Assembly (NCBI RefSeq): GCF_000758625.1 | Contig: NZ_CP009283.1 | Location: forward strand, 3,359,501-3,423,500 | Source of the DNA: Paenibacillus sp. FSL R7-0273 | GTDB lineage: Bacteria; Bacillota; Bacilli; Paenibacillales; Paenibacillaceae | Length of the DNA: 64,000 nt | Direction: 5' to 3' | Part shown: piece by piece, positions 34,688-43,169 of the stretch | How positions within the stretch are numbered: the first letter of the stretch is position 1 | Layout: each line of letters starts with the position of its first letter | Made by a program: the position numbers and the translations under genes | Notes under the pieces: generated by a model | The model's database searches: none | The model's input: only the letters and a program-made list of their open reading frames with translations | What the model was told of the DNA's origin: nothing

Positions 34688-35565
34688 TCGGCTGTAAGCA
34701 GCTTCTCCAGGAATACCCGGCTAGCCATTCCTATCTGCTCCTCTTTCCGGCGGATAATCAGAAATTCCCTTTCCGGCAGCCTCTGCCGGATTCTGAGCTC
34801 GCTGATCTCTCCGCCGGCAAGCTCTTTACGTACAATCCAGCGGGACAGCAGTGTGATTCCTAGACCGGCGGCAACAGCCTCCTTTACTCCCTGGCTGCTG
34901 TTAAACACATAGGAGCGTCTGGCAGAGAGCTGCGCTTCCTGCAGAAAATGATCGCTGTAAGCACGCGTACCAGAACCGGGCTCCCGCAGCACCCAGACTT
35001 GATCCTGCAGCATCTCATTATCTACAGCGAGTGCTGCGGTGAGCGGGTGTCCTTTTGCTGCCGCAACGATCATCTCATCCTTCATATAGGGGATAATATC
35101 CAGCTCAGAATCGCTGGTTTCACCTTCTATGAAACCAATGTCTATCCGGTTTGACTTCACAGCCGCAATAATCTCCTCGGTATTGCCAATCGTAACCTGC
35201 AGATCGACCTGCGGATACTGCCCTGCATAATCGGCCAGTCTTCCTGGTAAAATGTATTCCCCTATTGTAAAGCTTGCCCCAAGATTAAGGCTGCCCGTGA
35301 CCTCATCTCTAAGCAGCCGGATTTCCTGTGCGGCTTCCTCATAATGCGCGAGAATTTGCTTCGCATGCTTAAACAGCACGGCGCCAGCCTCTGTAAGCCG
35401 GACCGCCTTTGGGGAGCGGTGCAGCAGCTTGCTGCCCAGCTCATTCTCCAGGTTGCGGATGTGCAGGCTGACTCCGGGCTGTGACAGGTTCAGCAGCTCT
35501 CCGGCCCTGGAGAAATGCCGCTGCTCGGCAACGGTAACAAATACCCGCAGTGCATCAACGATCAT
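34678..35565 (-). CDS. LysR-family regulator of yeiH (CysL-like)
   Basis: 295 residues. N-terminal winged helix with AEQRHFSRAGELLNLSQPGVSLHIRNLE and SPKAVRLTEAGAVLF, then a periplasmic-binding-type sensor (LGASFTIGEYILPG, IGFIEGET, AVAAGLGITLL). It resembles CysL/YwfK and YeiE. Divergent from yeiH, so likely its regulator. Sensed ligand unknown, perhaps a sulfur or amino acid metabolite. Confidence 0.9.
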   Translation of the reverse strand: MIVDALRVFVTVAEQRHFSRAGELLNLSQPGVSLHIRNLENELGSKLLHRSPKAVRLTEAGAVLFKHAKQILAHYEEAAQEIRLLRDEVTGSLNLGASFTIGEYILPGRLADYAGQYPQVDLQVTIGNTEEIIAAVKSNRIDIGFIEGETSDSELDIIPYMKDEMIVAAAKGHPLTAALAVDNEMLQDQVWVLREPGSGTRAYSDHFLQEAQLSARRSYVFNSSQGVKEAVAAGLGITLLSRWIVRKELAGGEISELRIRQRLPEREFLIIRRKEEQIGMASRVFLEKLLTAEKA

Positions 35566-35591
35566 AAGAATCCCTCATTTTAGATAAGCTA

Positions 35592-35611
35592 TATGCCCTC
35601 ATAATAGCATA
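35592..35611. promoter_or_regulatory. Candidate LysR site
   Basis: TATGC-N10-GCATA dyad in the LysR/yeiH spacer, 27 bases upstream of the LysR start, in the usual size range for this family. Half-sites are short. Confidence 0.35.
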
Positions 35612-35739
35612 CTGCTTCAGTTAATAATAAGTATTTGTAATGATTGAAATAACAAACCGGTATTTCACATTCCATCAGCTCCTCCGTATAGTTAAGGCAG
35701 AGCAGCCGCGACAGATACGGCGGACGGGGAGTGAAAGAG

Positions 35740-36846
35740 ATGCACATCCAGTTCTTTCAGCATGTGACTAAGCTTGGACCGGAAAAGAAACTTCAAGGGT
35801 ATATAAAGAGATTCCGCAGCTTCAGTAGCGGTCTGCTGATAGTGGTAATATTGGCGGTAGCGGCCAAATACCTGGCACAGCTGCCTGTTCTGAATATGAT
35901 GGGCCAGCTTGTACTGGCCATATTGCTGGGAATCATCTTCCGCGCCGCAGCGGGCGTACCGGAAAAAGCAAACGCAGGCATTCAGCTTATCTCCAAAAAA
36001 GGGCTAAGAGCCGGCATTATCCTGCTGGGTCTAAGATTGAATCTGCATGATATCGTCCAGGCCGGCCCAAAGGTGCTCGCCTTGGCTGTCATAAATATAG
36101 GATTTACGCTCATCACGGTATACCTGATATGCAGAGCCATTAAAATGGACCGGAGGCTCGGTATCCTGACTGCCTGCGGTACAGCCATCTGCGGAGCAGC
36201 CGCCGTAGCGGCAGTCTCCCCGCAGATTAAAGCTACCGATAATGAAACGGCCGTGAGTGCCGCGACGGTAGCGATATTGGGGACAATTTTTACAATCGTC
36301 TACATTTCGGCTTATCCGCTCCTCGGGCTGAGCGAATCAGGGTATGGCATTTTTGCCGGAGCAACGCTTCACGAGGTCGCACATGTCATTGCAGCATCTG
36401 CACCGGTTGGACAGCAGGCAGCTGATCTGGCGGTTATCGTCAAGCTGACCCGGGTAGCCATGCTTGCGCCGGTTGCACTGGGATTAGGCTTATGGGATAA
36501 CCGCCGTCAGCACTCTAAAAGCGAAAAAAACCAAGGCAAAAAAGTGATACTTGATAGAGAAGAAACACACGGCAAGCAAAATAAGCTCCAGGTACCCTGG
36601 TTTATCGGAGGCTTTCTGCTGATGAGCGGCGTGAATACCTTGGGTATTCTTCCGGAGAAGGCCACTGCTGATTTGCTGGTTCTGGCTTATCTGCTGCTTG
36701 CAATGGCGATGGCCGGCCTGGGTCTTGGCATTGATCTAAAGACCTTTGGCCGTTTAGGCGGTAAGCCTTTCGCGGCCGGGTTAGCCGGGTCCCTGCTGCT
36801 TTCCCTGCTTGGATACGGTCTTATTCAGCTTATGGGTTTAACCTAA
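35740..36846 (+). CDS. yeiH: YeiH-family (UPF0324) membrane protein, putative sulfate exporter
   Basis: About 368 residues with about ten helices. GLRAGIILLGLRLNL, CGTAICGAAAVAAVSPQIKA, DNETAVSAATVAILGT and GATLHEVAHVIAA are the conserved UPF0324 segments. The family is predicted to export sulfate or related anions; experimental support is thin. ATG at 35740 has GGGGAG eight bases upstream; GTG at 35731 overlaps that site. A basic charged loop (about 250-285) with K/E repeats is longer than usual. Confidence 0.87.
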   Translation: MHIQFFQHVTKLGPEKKLQGYIKRFRSFSSGLLIVVILAVAAKYLAQLPVLNMMGQLVLAILLGIIFRAAAGVPEKANAGIQLISKKGLRAGIILLGLRLNLHDIVQAGPKVLALAVINIGFTLITVYLICRAIKMDRRLGILTACGTAICGAAAVAAVSPQIKATDNETAVSAATVAILGTIFTIVYISAYPLLGLSESGYGIFAGATLHEVAHVIAASAPVGQQAADLAVIVKLTRVAMLAPVALGLGLWDNRRQHSKSEKNQGKKVILDREETHGKQNKLQVPWFIGGFLLMSGVNTLGILPEKATADLLVLAYLLLAMAMAGLGLGIDLKTFGRLGGKPFAAGLAGSLLLSLLGYGLIQLMGLT

Positions 36847-36883
36847 CTAGCCCGCTCTTCTGATGGAACTTATCAATTGCAGG

Positions 36884-37819
36884 CTACCTTGTACTGCTGC
36901 GGTAGGCCGACGGCGACACGCCCGTATTCTTCTTGAACACTTTGGAGAAGTGAGCCAGATCCATGCCGACCTGCTCGGCAATATCGCCGATGCTGAATGT
37001 GGAGCCGGACAGCTGCCGTTTGGCCAGCTCCATCCGTTTGTACTGCACATAATGCATTGGAGGCATCCCCATGAACTTTTTGAAATAGGGAATAAAATAA
37101 TTGGGATGCAGATGCACAAGCGCGGCCAGCTCCTCCACCTCCATAGGCTCATGAAGATGCTCTTCGATATATCCGAGGACGCTGGCCAGCTTGCCGTGAT
37201 CCCCCGTATGCGCTACATCGTCCAGAAAGTTGGCATACCCGCCGCCCTCAAGGCAAATAGCGAGCAGCTGCAGCAGACTGGCCTGCCTGCGCAATGTGGA
37301 CAGGAAGCTGTCATCCTGGAACAGATCAATCAGCTCATTAAAGATCGCCCGGACCGCAGCGGGATCAGCAACCTCACAAATATAAAGCTTGCCTGCATTG
37401 TGAAACAAAGGCCATTCCCCGATCTGCGCGTCAAAATGACAATAATAGCGGACATAGGAATTATGCGGATAGGTTACGGAGGTCTGTGTTGTCCCGGCTG
37501 GCATAATCATCAAATGACCGGCATGCGGATAATGAGTCTCCCCGTTAATGATCACTTTACCTTCTCCGCTGTCTATGAAATACAGCCGGTTAAAGGAGGG
37601 GGTCTCATTGCTGCGGTCCCAGCCCGGATATTTGCTGCTTAGCTGGGCGTGAGTCACTCTCACCGTCAGGTTCTGCAGCAGCCGTCCCGTCAGATTTCCT
37701 GTATGCGTGCCGTTTAGCCGGCTGTTCCTATTTCCGTTCAATGCAGGGGCAGGGTTGTTGTTTTGCTTATCTTTTATTCTTTCACTCAGCTTTCCGTTCA
37801 TCATGCCGGAAGCGTTCAT
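36884..37819 (-). CDS. AraC-family regulator
   Basis: About 311 residues. A hydrophilic Asn-rich N-tail (residues 1-50) precedes the cupin sensor (FNRLYFIDSGEGKVIINGETHYPHAG, MIMPAGTTQTS) and the double helix-turn-helix (MEVEELAALVHLHPNYFIPYFKK, then GMPPMHYVQYKRMELAKRQL and IGDIAEQVGMDLAHFSKVFKK). ATG at 37819 has AAGGAGGGG upstream; a TTG at 37864 is upstream of that site. Divergent from the operon at 38198, probably its activator. Confidence 0.9.
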   Translation of the reverse strand: MNASGMMNGKLSERIKDKQNNNPAPALNGNRNSRLNGTHTGNLTGRLLQNLTVRVTHAQLSSKYPGWDRSNETPSFNRLYFIDSGEGKVIINGETHYPHAGHLMIMPAGTTQTSVTYPHNSYVRYYCHFDAQIGEWPLFHNAGKLYICEVADPAAVRAIFNELIDLFQDDSFLSTLRRQASLLQLLAICLEGGGYANFLDDVAHTGDHGKLASVLGYIEEHLHEPMEVEELAALVHLHPNYFIPYFKKFMGMPPMHYVQYKRMELAKRQLSGSTFSIGDIAEQVGMDLAHFSKVFKKNTGVSPSAYRSSTR

Positions 37820-37900
37820 TTCTGCTTTCCCCTCCTTAATGGATTTTGAATTTGGGTTTAACAATTATATAAGCAGAAGGCGGAAGCAGCGGAGGGGAAG

Positions 37901-38005
37901 TTTGGAACTGTAGGAGCGTTAGCGACCGCCTTTGTCTGCGGATTTCCACCGCGAACAGCGGTTATAATCAAGAAATCTGCAGACAACAGCGGCCGGAAGT
38001 CCAAA
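37901..38005. repeat. Large imperfect palindrome, probable Paenibacillus intergenic repeat
   Basis: The outer ends TTTGGAACT (37901) and AGTCCAAA (38005) pair, then GTCTGCGGATTTC pairs with GAAATCTGCAGAC, and CCGC/GCGG close the tip near 37950. Outer arms extend weakly to about 37893 and 38014. No coding potential. It lies in the 378-base spacer between the AraC gene and the four-gene operon; the rest of the spacer is AT-rich promoter region. I recall near-identical elements in other Paenibacillus genomes, from memory only. Confidence 0.65.
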
Positions 38006-38197
38006 CATTCCCTGGAGTCTGTGGACAACGCCAAGTAGCGGATCTATTGTTCAAAGCTGATTCATAATCCATTATACCGCTTACATTTGTACATTACATC
38101 TTAATAATTTACAAAAACACCTTAATTCCGCTCATGTTCTTGAACCGGGATTAGGGTTATTCTCATTTCATAAACATTTACAGGAGTGATCGATCAG

Positions 38198-39361
38198 ATG
38201 GATAAGGTTCGTTTTGGCATTATTGGGGTAGGCAATATGGGCAGGTCTCATGCCTTCAGTCTGTTGAATGAGGTGAAAGGCGCTGAATTGACAGCTGTCT
38301 GCGATATCAGCCCGGAGCGGCTGGAGTGGGCGGCGGAGCAGCTGCCTGAGCATGTTCTGCGGTTTGGCACAAGTGAGGAGCTTTTCAAATCAGGAAGTGT
38401 GGATGCAGTACTGATCTCCACGCCGCATTATGACCATCCGCCGCTTGCGATTGAGGCGCTGAAGCATAATTTACACGTGCTGATTGAAAAGCCGGCAGGC
38501 GTGTTTACCAAGGCCGTGCAGGAAATGAACGATGCCGCCGCACAGAGCGACCGTAAATTCGGCATTATGTACAATCAGCGGACGAACCCGCTGTACCAGA
38601 AGCTAAAAGATCTGATTACATCCGGTGAGCTTGGCGAGATCCGCCGCACCAACTGGATTATTACAGACTGGTACCGTTCGCAGAGCTATTACAATTCCGG
38701 CGGCTGGCGCGCGACCTGGGCCGGTGAAGGCGGAGGCGTGTTGCTGAACCAGGACCCGCATCAGCTGGACCTGTGGCAGTGGACAACCGGGATGATGCCG
38801 AAGCGGGTACGGGCCTTCTGCCAGTTCGGCAAGTACCGCGACATTGAGGTAGAGGACGACGTAACGGCTTATGTAGAATACGAGAACGGTGCGACCGGCC
38901 TGTTCATCACAACGACAGGAGAGGCTCCGGGAACCAACCGTTTTGAAATTACCGGGGATAACGGAAAAATCGTTGTCGAAGACGGCAAGCTGACCTTCTG
39001 GCGGCTGCGCACACCGGAGCCTGAGTTCAATGCGACCTATACCGGGGGATTCGGCCAGCCGGAATGCTGGAAATGTGAAATCCCGGTGGATAAAGGTAGC
39101 GGGGGCGGCCATCAGGGCATTCTGCGCAACTTCACAAATGCAATTCTGGACGACGAGCCTTTGATTGCTCCGGGTGAAGAGGGCATACGCGGCTTGACGC
39201 TGTCTAACGCGATGTATTTATCCGCCTGGACAGACAACTGGGTGGAGCTGCCGATTAATGCGGAGCTGTTCCATGAACACCTGATGGAGAAAGTTAGAAG
39301 CTCCACCTTTAAGAAGGAAACAAGCCAGGGGAAAGCGCTGGATGTATCAGGAACCCACTAA
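38198..39361 (+). CDS. Gfo/Idh/MocA-family oxidoreductase
   Basis: About 387 residues. FGIIGVGNMGRSHAFSLL is the Rossmann start, VLIEKPAGV the EKP catalytic motif, and GGGVLLNQDPHQLDLWQW the D-x-x-H-x-L-D-L substrate region. The RSQSYYNSGGWRATWAGEGGG segment is shared with the fourth gene of this operon. ATG at 38198, with AGGAG 11 bases upstream. First of four genes under the divergent AraC regulator. Confidence 0.9.
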   Translation: MDKVRFGIIGVGNMGRSHAFSLLNEVKGAELTAVCDISPERLEWAAEQLPEHVLRFGTSEELFKSGSVDAVLISTPHYDHPPLAIEALKHNLHVLIEKPAGVFTKAVQEMNDAAAQSDRKFGIMYNQRTNPLYQKLKDLITSGELGEIRRTNWIITDWYRSQSYYNSGGWRATWAGEGGGVLLNQDPHQLDLWQWTTGMMPKRVRAFCQFGKYRDIEVEDDVTAYVEYENGATGLFITTTGEAPGTNRFEITGDNGKIVVEDGKLTFWRLRTPEPEFNATYTGGFGQPECWKCEIPVDKGSGGGHQGILRNFTNAILDDEPLIAPGEEGIRGLTLSNAMYLSAWTDNWVELPINAELFHEHLMEKVRSSTFKKETSQGKALDVSGTH

Positions 39362-39387
39362 ACTACAATAAGGAGCGATACTGTAAT

Positions 39388-40152
39388 ATGAACTTATCTT
39401 CCATTGCCGCACAAATGTACACACTCCGTGAATTTACCAAAACGCCGGAAGGCTTGAGAGAATCCTTTCAGAAGCTAAAAGAAATCGGCTATAAGGCGGT
39501 TCAAATCTCAGGCATCGGGCCGATTGATCCGCAGCTGGTTAAAGAATATGCCGACGAAGCAGGGCTAGCCATCTGCGCGACCCATGTTCCCTGGAGCCGG
39601 CTGGTGAATGATCTGGAAGCGCTTGCTGCAGAACATAAGCTGTGGAACTGCAAATACATCGGGCTGGGATCACTTCCTGCCGAGTATCAGACCAGCCGGG
39701 AGGGCTACCGCAGCTTTGTCAGCCAAGCCTCGGAAATTGCCCGTACACTGAAGGAGAAGCACGGCCTGCAGTTCATTTACCATAATCATGATTTTGAATT
39801 TGAACGCTTTGACGGCACAACCGGCATGGAGGTGCTATTGAGTGAAAGTGATGCGGATGCTGTCGGCTTCGAGCTCGATCTGTATTGGGTCCAGGCTGGC
39901 GGAGGAAGTCCGGTCAGCTGGGTACGCAAGGTAGAGGGAAGAATGCAGGTTGTCCATCTCAAGGATATGGCAATTGTTGAACGGAAGGCGGCTTTTGCTG
40001 AAATCGGCGAAGGGAACATGAACTACCCGGACATCATCGAAGCCTGCCGTGAGACCAGTGTGGAATGGTATGTGGTTGAACAGGACGTCTGCCGCCGTGA
40101 TCCGTTCGAAAGTCTTGCCATCAGCCTGAACTATTTGAAAAAGCTCTTGTAG
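39388..40152 (+). CDS. Sugar phosphate isomerase/epimerase (TIM barrel)
   Basis: 254 residues. AAQMYTLREF, GYKAVQISGIG, FIYHNHDFEFE (metal/catalytic Glu and His), GFELDLYWVQAGG (Asp ligand), VVHLKDM (His ligand) and YVVEQDVC (last Glu) make a complete AP-endonuclease-2-type active site. AAGGAG upstream. These partner with Gfo/Idh enzymes in inositol-like or keto-sugar pathways. Confidence 0.9.
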   Translation: MNLSSIAAQMYTLREFTKTPEGLRESFQKLKEIGYKAVQISGIGPIDPQLVKEYADEAGLAICATHVPWSRLVNDLEALAAEHKLWNCKYIGLGSLPAEYQTSREGYRSFVSQASEIARTLKEKHGLQFIYHNHDFEFERFDGTTGMEVLLSESDADAVGFELDLYWVQAGGGSPVSWVRKVEGRMQVVHLKDMAIVERKAAFAEIGEGNMNYPDIIEACRETSVEWYVVEQDVCRRDPFESLAISLNYLKKLL

Positions 40153-40170
40153 CCGGGAGGGGATCAGAGA

Positions 40171-41259
40171 ATGAACCGCAAGGACGGAATGATGTACGCA
40201 CCAAAAAACGAAGCGCGTCCGGTAGTACAGCCAGGTGAATTTACATTTGCCGCTATTGCGCTGGATCACGGACATATATACGGCATGTGCAACGGGCTGA
40301 TAGAGGCAGGTGCTGAGCTCAAGTGGGTATATGATCCGGATGAAGCTAAGGTTAAGGCTTTTATCAATACCTATCCGGGGGTTAAAGCGGCAGGCAGTGC
40401 AGAAGAAATCCTTGAGGACCCGGAGGTCAGGCTTGTTGCAGCAGCGGCGGTTCCCTCTGAACGTGCTGCTTTGGGAATCAGGGTCATGGAGTACGGCAAA
40501 GATTATTTTACGGATAAAGCGCCGTTCACCTCGCTGGACCAGCTTGCTGCAGCAAAGGAGCAGGTCCGGAAGACTGACCGTAAATACATGACCTACTTCA
40601 GCGAGCGTCTGCATGTGGAGAGCGCAGTCTACGCCGGACAGCTGGTGAAGCAGGGGGCAATCGGCCGTGTAATCCAGGTCATGGGTACCGGGCCGCACCG
40701 CCTGAATGCACCGAGCCGGCCGGACTGGTTCTTTCAGCGCGATAAATACGGCGGCATTATCTGCGATATCGGCAGTCATCAGATTGAGCAGTTTTTGTAT
40801 TATGCCGGCTGCAGCGATGCGAAGATTCTGCACAGCAAGGTTGCTAACTATAACAATCCGGAGTACCCGGAGCTGGAGGATTTCGGCGATGTTACGCTGG
40901 CCGGGGATAACGGGGCTACCCAATATTTCCGGGTAGACTGGTTTACGCCTGAGGGGCTGGGAACCTGGGGAGACGGCCGGACCGTTATTCTTGGCACGGA
41001 AGGGTACATCGAGCTCCGCAAGTATATTGATATCGGGCGGTCCACCGGATCAGATCATGTGTATTGGGTCGACGGCGAGGGAGAGCATTATGAGCAGGTA
41101 TCGGGTAAAGTAGGCTATCCGTTCTTCGGTGAGCTGATTCTGGACTGCCTGCACCGGACTGAACACGCAATGACCCAGGAGCATGTATTCAAGGCTGCGG
41201 AGCTGTGCCTGATTGCCCAGGCCTCAGCACTAAACCTTACCCCGGAAACACTGAAATAG
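40171..41259 (+). CDS. Gfo/Idh/MocA-family oxidoreductase, divergent type
   Basis: 362 residues. The first strand lacks the usual G-x-G-x-x-G: it reads FAAIALDHGHIYGMCNGLI. In place of EKP it has TDKAPFTS. The C-terminal domain keeps GGIICDIGSHQIEQFLYYAG. This subgroup may use another cofactor geometry. GGGAGG before ATG. Third in the operon. Confidence 0.85.
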   Translation: MNRKDGMMYAPKNEARPVVQPGEFTFAAIALDHGHIYGMCNGLIEAGAELKWVYDPDEAKVKAFINTYPGVKAAGSAEEILEDPEVRLVAAAAVPSERAALGIRVMEYGKDYFTDKAPFTSLDQLAAAKEQVRKTDRKYMTYFSERLHVESAVYAGQLVKQGAIGRVIQVMGTGPHRLNAPSRPDWFFQRDKYGGIICDIGSHQIEQFLYYAGCSDAKILHSKVANYNNPEYPELEDFGDVTLAGDNGATQYFRVDWFTPEGLGTWGDGRTVILGTEGYIELRKYIDIGRSTGSDHVYWVDGEGEHYEQVSGKVGYPFFGELILDCLHRTEHAMTQEHVFKAAELCLIAQASALNLTPETLK

Positions 41260-41302
41260 GCGGCTAATCAACTAGATGTGAAAAAGAACGGATGGTGTTA
41301 TC

Positions 41303-42337
41303 ATGACTGCATTCGGAGCAGCAATTATAGGCTGCGGGGCAATAGCTCCGCTTCATGCCAATGCAATTGCTTCAATGGAATGGGCAAGGCTGGTCGCGGC
41401 AGCGGATCCTGATGCCGGGCAGGCTTCAGCCTTTGGCACATTATACGGCTGCGGGACGGTGCCGGACTATCATGAGCTTTTGGAGCGGAAGGATATTGAT
41501 GTCGTTCATTTGTGTACACCTCATTTTCTGCATGCGCAGATGGCGATCGACTGTCTGAATGCCGGCAAGCATGTCCTGACCGAAAAACCGCTCGCAACAG
41601 ATGTGCCCTCTGCCCGTAGGATCATTGAAGCAGCTGACCGGAGTAAAGGACAGTTAGGCGTTGTATTCCAGAACCGTTATAATGAACCCTCACAGAGGAT
41701 CAGGCGAATTATAGACAGCGGAGAGCTTGGACAGCTGGTCTGCATGAAGGCGGTAGTGACCTGGCACCGGAGTGAGCAGTATTACACAGAAAGCGGCTGG
41801 CGCGGCAAATGGGCTACCGAAGGCGGCGGGGTGCTGATCAACCAGACTATTCATACACTGGATCTGCTGCAGTGGTTCGGCGGCGAAATTGCATCCGTCA
41901 AAGGCAAGGTGAGCACAGATGTGCTGGATGACGTGATCGAGGTTGAAGACAGCGCACATGCCTGTATTACTTTTGCCGATGGGGTCAGAGGGCTTTTCTA
42001 TGGTACAAATGCTTATCCGGTGAACTCGCCTGTTGAGCTGGAGCTGGTATTCGAACGGGGGACACTGCTGCAGCGTCGCGATTGTCTATACCTGTGGAAG
42101 GACGGCCGCGAACAGCTGCTGTGTGAACCCGGTACCGTTACGAACGGCGGCAAATCTTACTGGGGCACAGGCCATCAATGGCTGATCCAAGATTTCTACA
42201 GGTATCTTAATGATAAGCGCAAGTTCTGGCTAGACGGACGGGAAGGAATCAAGGCACTGGAGGTTATTGCAGCTATTTACCGTTCATCAGGCGGCGAAAC
42301 AGCTCCTGTCCCTGCCGGTACTCTTCGCTCAAATTGA
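41303..42337 (+). CDS. Gfo/Idh/MocA-family oxidoreductase
   Basis: 344 residues. AAIIGCGAIAPLHANAI (Rossmann), VLTEKPLATD (EKP), GGGVLINQTIHTLDLLQWF (substrate-binding His and Asp), and SEQYYTESGWRGKWATEGGG as in the first gene of the operon, so both probably act on related substrates. Last of the operon. No clear terminator; msrA follows 80 bases on with its own ribosome site. Confidence 0.9.
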   Translation: MTAFGAAIIGCGAIAPLHANAIASMEWARLVAAADPDAGQASAFGTLYGCGTVPDYHELLERKDIDVVHLCTPHFLHAQMAIDCLNAGKHVLTEKPLATDVPSARRIIEAADRSKGQLGVVFQNRYNEPSQRIRRIIDSGELGQLVCMKAVVTWHRSEQYYTESGWRGKWATEGGGVLINQTIHTLDLLQWFGGEIASVKGKVSTDVLDDVIEVEDSAHACITFADGVRGLFYGTNAYPVNSPVELELVFERGTLLQRRDCLYLWKDGREQLLCEPGTVTNGGKSYWGTGHQWLIQDFYRYLNDKRKFWLDGREGIKALEVIAAIYRSSGGETAPVPAGTLRSN

Positions 42338-42417
42338 CTTTGCGGGAAAATAGCCTTATCTTCATAACATGCGCTTTTATGATCCGCAGATGAGAGATAG
42401 GGAGAGGGAATGTAAGA

Positions 42418-42930
42418 ATGGAACAGGCAATGTTTGCAGGGGGCTGCTTCTGGTGCATGGTTACTCCGTTTGAGGAGCTGCCGGGCATTCACGGAATCGT
42501 ATCAGGCTATGCCGGAGGTACGGTGGAGAATCCGACCTACGAGCAGGTTAAGACAGGAATAACCGGACATTATGAGGTTGTACAGATTACCTTTGATCCG
42601 CAGCTTTTCCCGTACGAGCGTCTGCTGGAGCTGTTCTGGCCGCAGATTGATCCTACGGATGACGGCGGGCAGTTTCAGGACCGGGGAAGCCAGTACCGGA
42701 CAGCTGTATTCTACTATAACGACAGCCAGCGTCAGGCGGCAGAGGCCTCCAAGGAGCAGGTTGCGTTAAGCGGGAGATTTGAGGGACCGGTCGTAACTGA
42801 AATATTGCCGGCGCCGGTCTTCTACCGGGCTGAAGAATATCATCAGGATTATCATAAAAAGAATCCCAAGCACTATAAAGAGGACCGCGAGCAGTCCGGA
42901 CGTGATACGTTTATTTCAAAGCACTGGTAA
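42418..42930 (+). CDS. msrA: Peptide methionine sulfoxide reductase MsrA
   Basis: 170 residues. GGCFWCMVTPFEELPGI contains the catalytic Cys of GCFWC; YEQVKTGITGHYEVVQI, DPTDDGGQFQDRGSQYRTAVFY and YHQDY complete the MsrA fold. It reduces the S-epimer of methionine sulfoxide. The C-terminal resolving Cys of some MsrA is absent. GGAGAGGG before ATG. Confidence 0.96.
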   Translation: MEQAMFAGGCFWCMVTPFEELPGIHGIVSGYAGGTVENPTYEQVKTGITGHYEVVQITFDPQLFPYERLLELFWPQIDPTDDGGQFQDRGSQYRTAVFYYNDSQRQAAEASKEQVALSGRFEGPVVTEILPAPVFYRAEEYHQDYHKKNPKHYKEDREQSGRDTFISKHW

Positions 42931-42945
42931 TGTTCTGATACTGCG

Positions 42946-42986
42946 AAGCCTTATTTCTCCTGACTGCTGGAGAAATAAGGCTTTTT
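42946..42986 (+). terminator. Terminator after msrA
   Basis: AAGCCTTATTTCTCC/GGAGAAATAAGGCTT perfect stem, then T run. Confidence 0.93.
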
Positions 42987-43169
42987 GGTTTTTTTGCAGC
43001 AAACCGTCAGACAGCAAGCGGAACAAAAACGTTTCACCCCAAATTTTGGGTGCTAAAACCGAAAATCTGCGCCTATAAAACAGGCCTGACCAAGCTTATA
43101 ATCAGTGTTGAAAACGCAACCATAACTGGTGCGTGATTGATTTTAAACCATTAAATGGAGGAAATTGCG

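Noticed and set aside
35690..35697. Third MarR operator upstream of yeiH
   Set aside because: GTATAGTTAAGG occurs there, but only one half-site is present.
39835..40923. 362-codon frame on the minus strand
   Set aside because: Antisense to the isomerase and oxidoreductase genes of the 38.2-42.3 kb operon; no family features.
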